Below, in pieces: positions 63,726 to 64,000 of a stretch of 64,000 nt of DNA. Where the stretch lies: NCBI RefSeq assembly GCF_002737755.1, contig NZ_PEGH01000008.1:124001-188000 (forward strand). Reading direction: 5' to 3'. Source of the stretch: Caulobacter sp. BP25. Its GTDB lineage: Bacteria; Pseudomonadota; Alphaproteobacteria; Caulobacterales; Caulobacteraceae. The translations under genes and the position numbers were made by a program. The stretch's first letter is position 1, and each line of letters starts with the position of its first letter. The notes beneath the pieces were generated by a model. It ran no database searches, had not been told where the DNA came from, and worked only from the letters and a program-made list of their open reading frames with translations.

Positions 63726-64000
63726 CTAGTCCAGCGCCCGATACTTGAAGCTCCGGAACCGCGCCGAGCCCTTGCCGGCCGCGTAGAGACCCGGCTTCAG
63801 CATCAGGAAGCCGCCGCGGACATTGTGGTGGTAGCCGCTGACTTCCATGCCGCGGTCGAAGCGCTTCCACGTTTTGCCGCCGTCGCCGCTGGTGTGGAAG
63901 GCGACGATGTGGCGGTTGTTGCGCAGTCGCATCAGCATCTTGGCGCCGTGCGGATTGGCGGGACGGCCGCGCTCGATGCCGTACTGGTGGGTGACGAAGT
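63726..64000 (-). CDS. C-terminal fragment, DUF1349/GH43-like sandwich domain
   Basis: The gene runs off the right edge. The visible 91 residues read FVTHQYGIERGRPANPHGAKMLMRLRNNRHIVAFHTSGDGGKTW in part, then GGFLMLKPGLYAAGKG and FRSFKYRALD. It resembles the concanavalin-like DUF1349 domain at the end of some sugar-acting enzymes. No catalytic part is in view. Confidence 0.55.
   Translation of the reverse strand, partial: FVTHQYGIERGRPANPHGAKMLMRLRNNRHIVAFHTSGDGGKTWKRFDRGMEVSGYHHNVRGGFLMLKPGLYAAGKGSARFRSFKYRALD

Noticed and set aside
1-64000. CRISPR array, tRNA, rRNA, integrase, transposase
   Set aside because: No regularly spaced direct repeats, tRNA-like cloverleaf, rRNA signature or DDE/tyrosine-recombinase protein was found by reading.

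Overview
The window looks like a chromosomal segment of a Caulobacter species or close relative. It is GC-rich with a strongly GC-biased third codon position. It carries a haem-PAS FixL, a FixK-type box in front of cytochrome bd genes, a Caulobacter-type ~274-residue flagellin, a TonB receptor paired with a tryptophan-halogenase-like flavoprotein, an acrA-acrB-nodT efflux operon with a divergent TetR gene, and a short PutA with a divergent Lrp-type regulator. The genus is inferred from gene content and remembered synteny, not from a search.

Layout: 0-1.6 kb, start of fixJ and fixL (minus). 1.65-1.75 kb, a 33-residue membrane micro-ORF with its own terminator. 1.8-8.2 kb, divergent cydDC (minus) and cydABX (plus) around a FixK-type box. 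8.4-8.9 kb, cheW-like gene. 9.0-12.9 kb, DUF3850-like gene, then rpmH-rnpA-yidC-engB (minus). 13.1-19.4 kb, a minus-strand catabolic set: MDR oxidoreductase, HSL-type hydrolase, TetR, DUF2164, flavin monooxygenase, carotenoid oxygenase. 19.6-28.1 kb, sorbosone-dehydrogenase-like lipoprotein, SGNH esterase, RND pump with adaptor, GST, thiolase. 28.2-30.0 kb, uncharacterised genes with a LuxR-type regulator. 30.1-43.8 kb, a galactoside-use locus: FadR/GntR regulator, vSGLT-like symporter, KDPGal aldolase, KDGal kinase, TonB receptor, halogenase-like gene, GH35 and GH31. 44.3-45.1 kb, one flagellin gene. 45.2-49.7 kb, carboxylesterase, SRPBCC protein, LysR, GH5 mannanase. 49.9-50.4 kb, ParDE-like pair. 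50.4-54.7 kb, putA, Lrp regulator, small membrane protein. 54.8-55.7 kb, a Cys-rich/zinc-ribbon gene pair. 56.2-62.8 kb, nodT-acrB-acrA and its TetR. 62.9-64.0 kb, a LOG-family gene and the C-terminus of a DUF1349-like protein.

How it works together: GH35 and GH31 would remove beta-galactose and alpha-xylose from xyloglucan-like oligosaccharides brought in by the TonB receptor. Galactose would enter through the vSGLT-like symporter and finish through the De Ley-Doudoroff kinase and aldolase. Near-identical LacI-type operators (core TGATAGCGCTATCA) lie before the TonB gene, before GH35 and before the distant GH5 mannanase, so one LacI-family regulator outside the window may control all three. 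fixLJ, the FixK-type boxes and cydABX/cydDC form a low-oxygen module.

Three otherwise intact genes (halogenase, flagellin, carboxylesterase) are each broken by a frameshift of the same sense, one base short. The flagellin and esterase breaks fall in runs of G, so consensus sequence errors should be excluded before calling pseudogenes. About nine intergenic inverted-repeat elements of several families are scattered through the first 27 kb, and one supplies the C-terminal codons of an RND pump. I saw no rRNA, tRNA, CRISPR array, IS element or prophage.
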